Source: Oscillospiraceae bacterium (lineage in GTDB: Bacteria > Bacillota > Clostridia > Oscillospirales > UBA929). Taken from it: 5,001 nt of DNA. The stretch spans positions 1 through 5,001 of the forward strand of contig JAIRML010000167.1 in NCBI GenBank assembly GCA_031258665.1. The letters run 5' to 3'. Every line of letters starts with the position of its first letter. The stretch's first letter is position 1. The translations under genes and the position numbers were made by a program. The notes beneath the pieces were generated by a model, which was given only the letters and a program-made list of their open reading frames with translations, had not been told where the DNA came from and did not search any database. Positions 4,815 to 5,001 of this stretch are shown here, piece by piece.

Positions 4815-5001
4815 TTATGTCCCCAACAGGCGGCGCAGGATCTCCCTGTAGGCGTCCTGTTCGCCGCCCAAGTCGCGGCGGAAGCGGTCCTTGTCCAGCT
4901 TTTCACCGGTGGCCGTGTCCCAGAAACGGCAGGTATCCGGGGAGATCTCGTCGGCCAACGCCAGCGCGCCGTCCGGCGTCCGGCCAAACTCCAGCTTAAA
5001 G
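4815..5001 (-). CDS. purC: SAICAR synthase, C-terminal part (partial)
   Basis: The last 62 codons before TAA (4815-4817); the gene continues beyond the right edge. The peptide begins FKLEFGRTPDG and contains LADEISPDTCRFWD followed by GEKLDKDRFRRDLGG, a hallmark C-terminal block of phosphoribosylaminoimidazole-succinocarboxamide synthase. This enzyme joins CAIR and aspartate using ATP, the eighth step of IMP synthesis in the variant that includes PurE. The end YREILRRLLGT is typical of bacterial PurC. About a quarter of a normal-length protein (roughly 235-240 residues) is visible. It lies upstream of purM in the same direction, with 110 bases between, so the two probably share a transcript. 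Confidence 0.93.
   Translation of the reverse strand, partial: FKLEFGRTPDGALALADEISPDTCRFWDTATGEKLDKDRFRRDLGGEQDAYREILRRLLGT

Overview
The window looks like chromosomal DNA from a fairly GC-rich member of the Clostridia (Firmicutes). The evidence is the strong AGGAGG-type ribosome sites, the use of GTG and TTG starts, a YesN-like AraC-family response regulator, and PurN/PurC/PurM proteins whose variable segments resemble clostridial forms. This placement is inferred from sequence style only. Every gene I can support lies on the minus strand, so transcription runs from high to low coordinates.

Right part (3020-5001): a purine biosynthesis cluster in the order purC (3' end only) - purM - purN. 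PurC, PurM and PurN catalyse steps of de novo IMP synthesis. purM and purN are 20 bases apart. purC and purM are separated by 110 bases that hold two hairpins. No purF lies between purC and purM, and no purH or purD follows purN.

Middle (2064-3019): a 228-base gap follows purN. It contains an 82-base element with imperfect terminal inverted repeats and a short flanking direct duplication, which looks like a MITE. Next comes a YcaC-type cysteine hydrolase of the isochorismatase fold. Its start is best read as TTG at 2791, because GGAGGTG lies 6 bases upstream of it. The gene ends in a strong intrinsic terminator at 2064-2108.

Left part (1-2063): an AT-rich, apparently non-coding regulatory island (about 1735-2063) lies upstream of a two-component pair. 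The first gene is a 540-residue response regulator with an AraC-type DNA-binding domain. It overlaps by ATGA the start of a membrane protein cut by the window edge, most likely its sensor kinase. The island carries a good sigma-70-type promoter, two copies of an AAAGGTATACCTTT palindrome 147 bp apart, a 9-base direct repeat, and a possible opposing promoter.

I saw no tRNA, rRNA, CRISPR array, recognisable riboswitch or transposase gene. The most unusual items are the MITE-like element in the leader of the hydrolase gene and the paired operators of the two-component locus.
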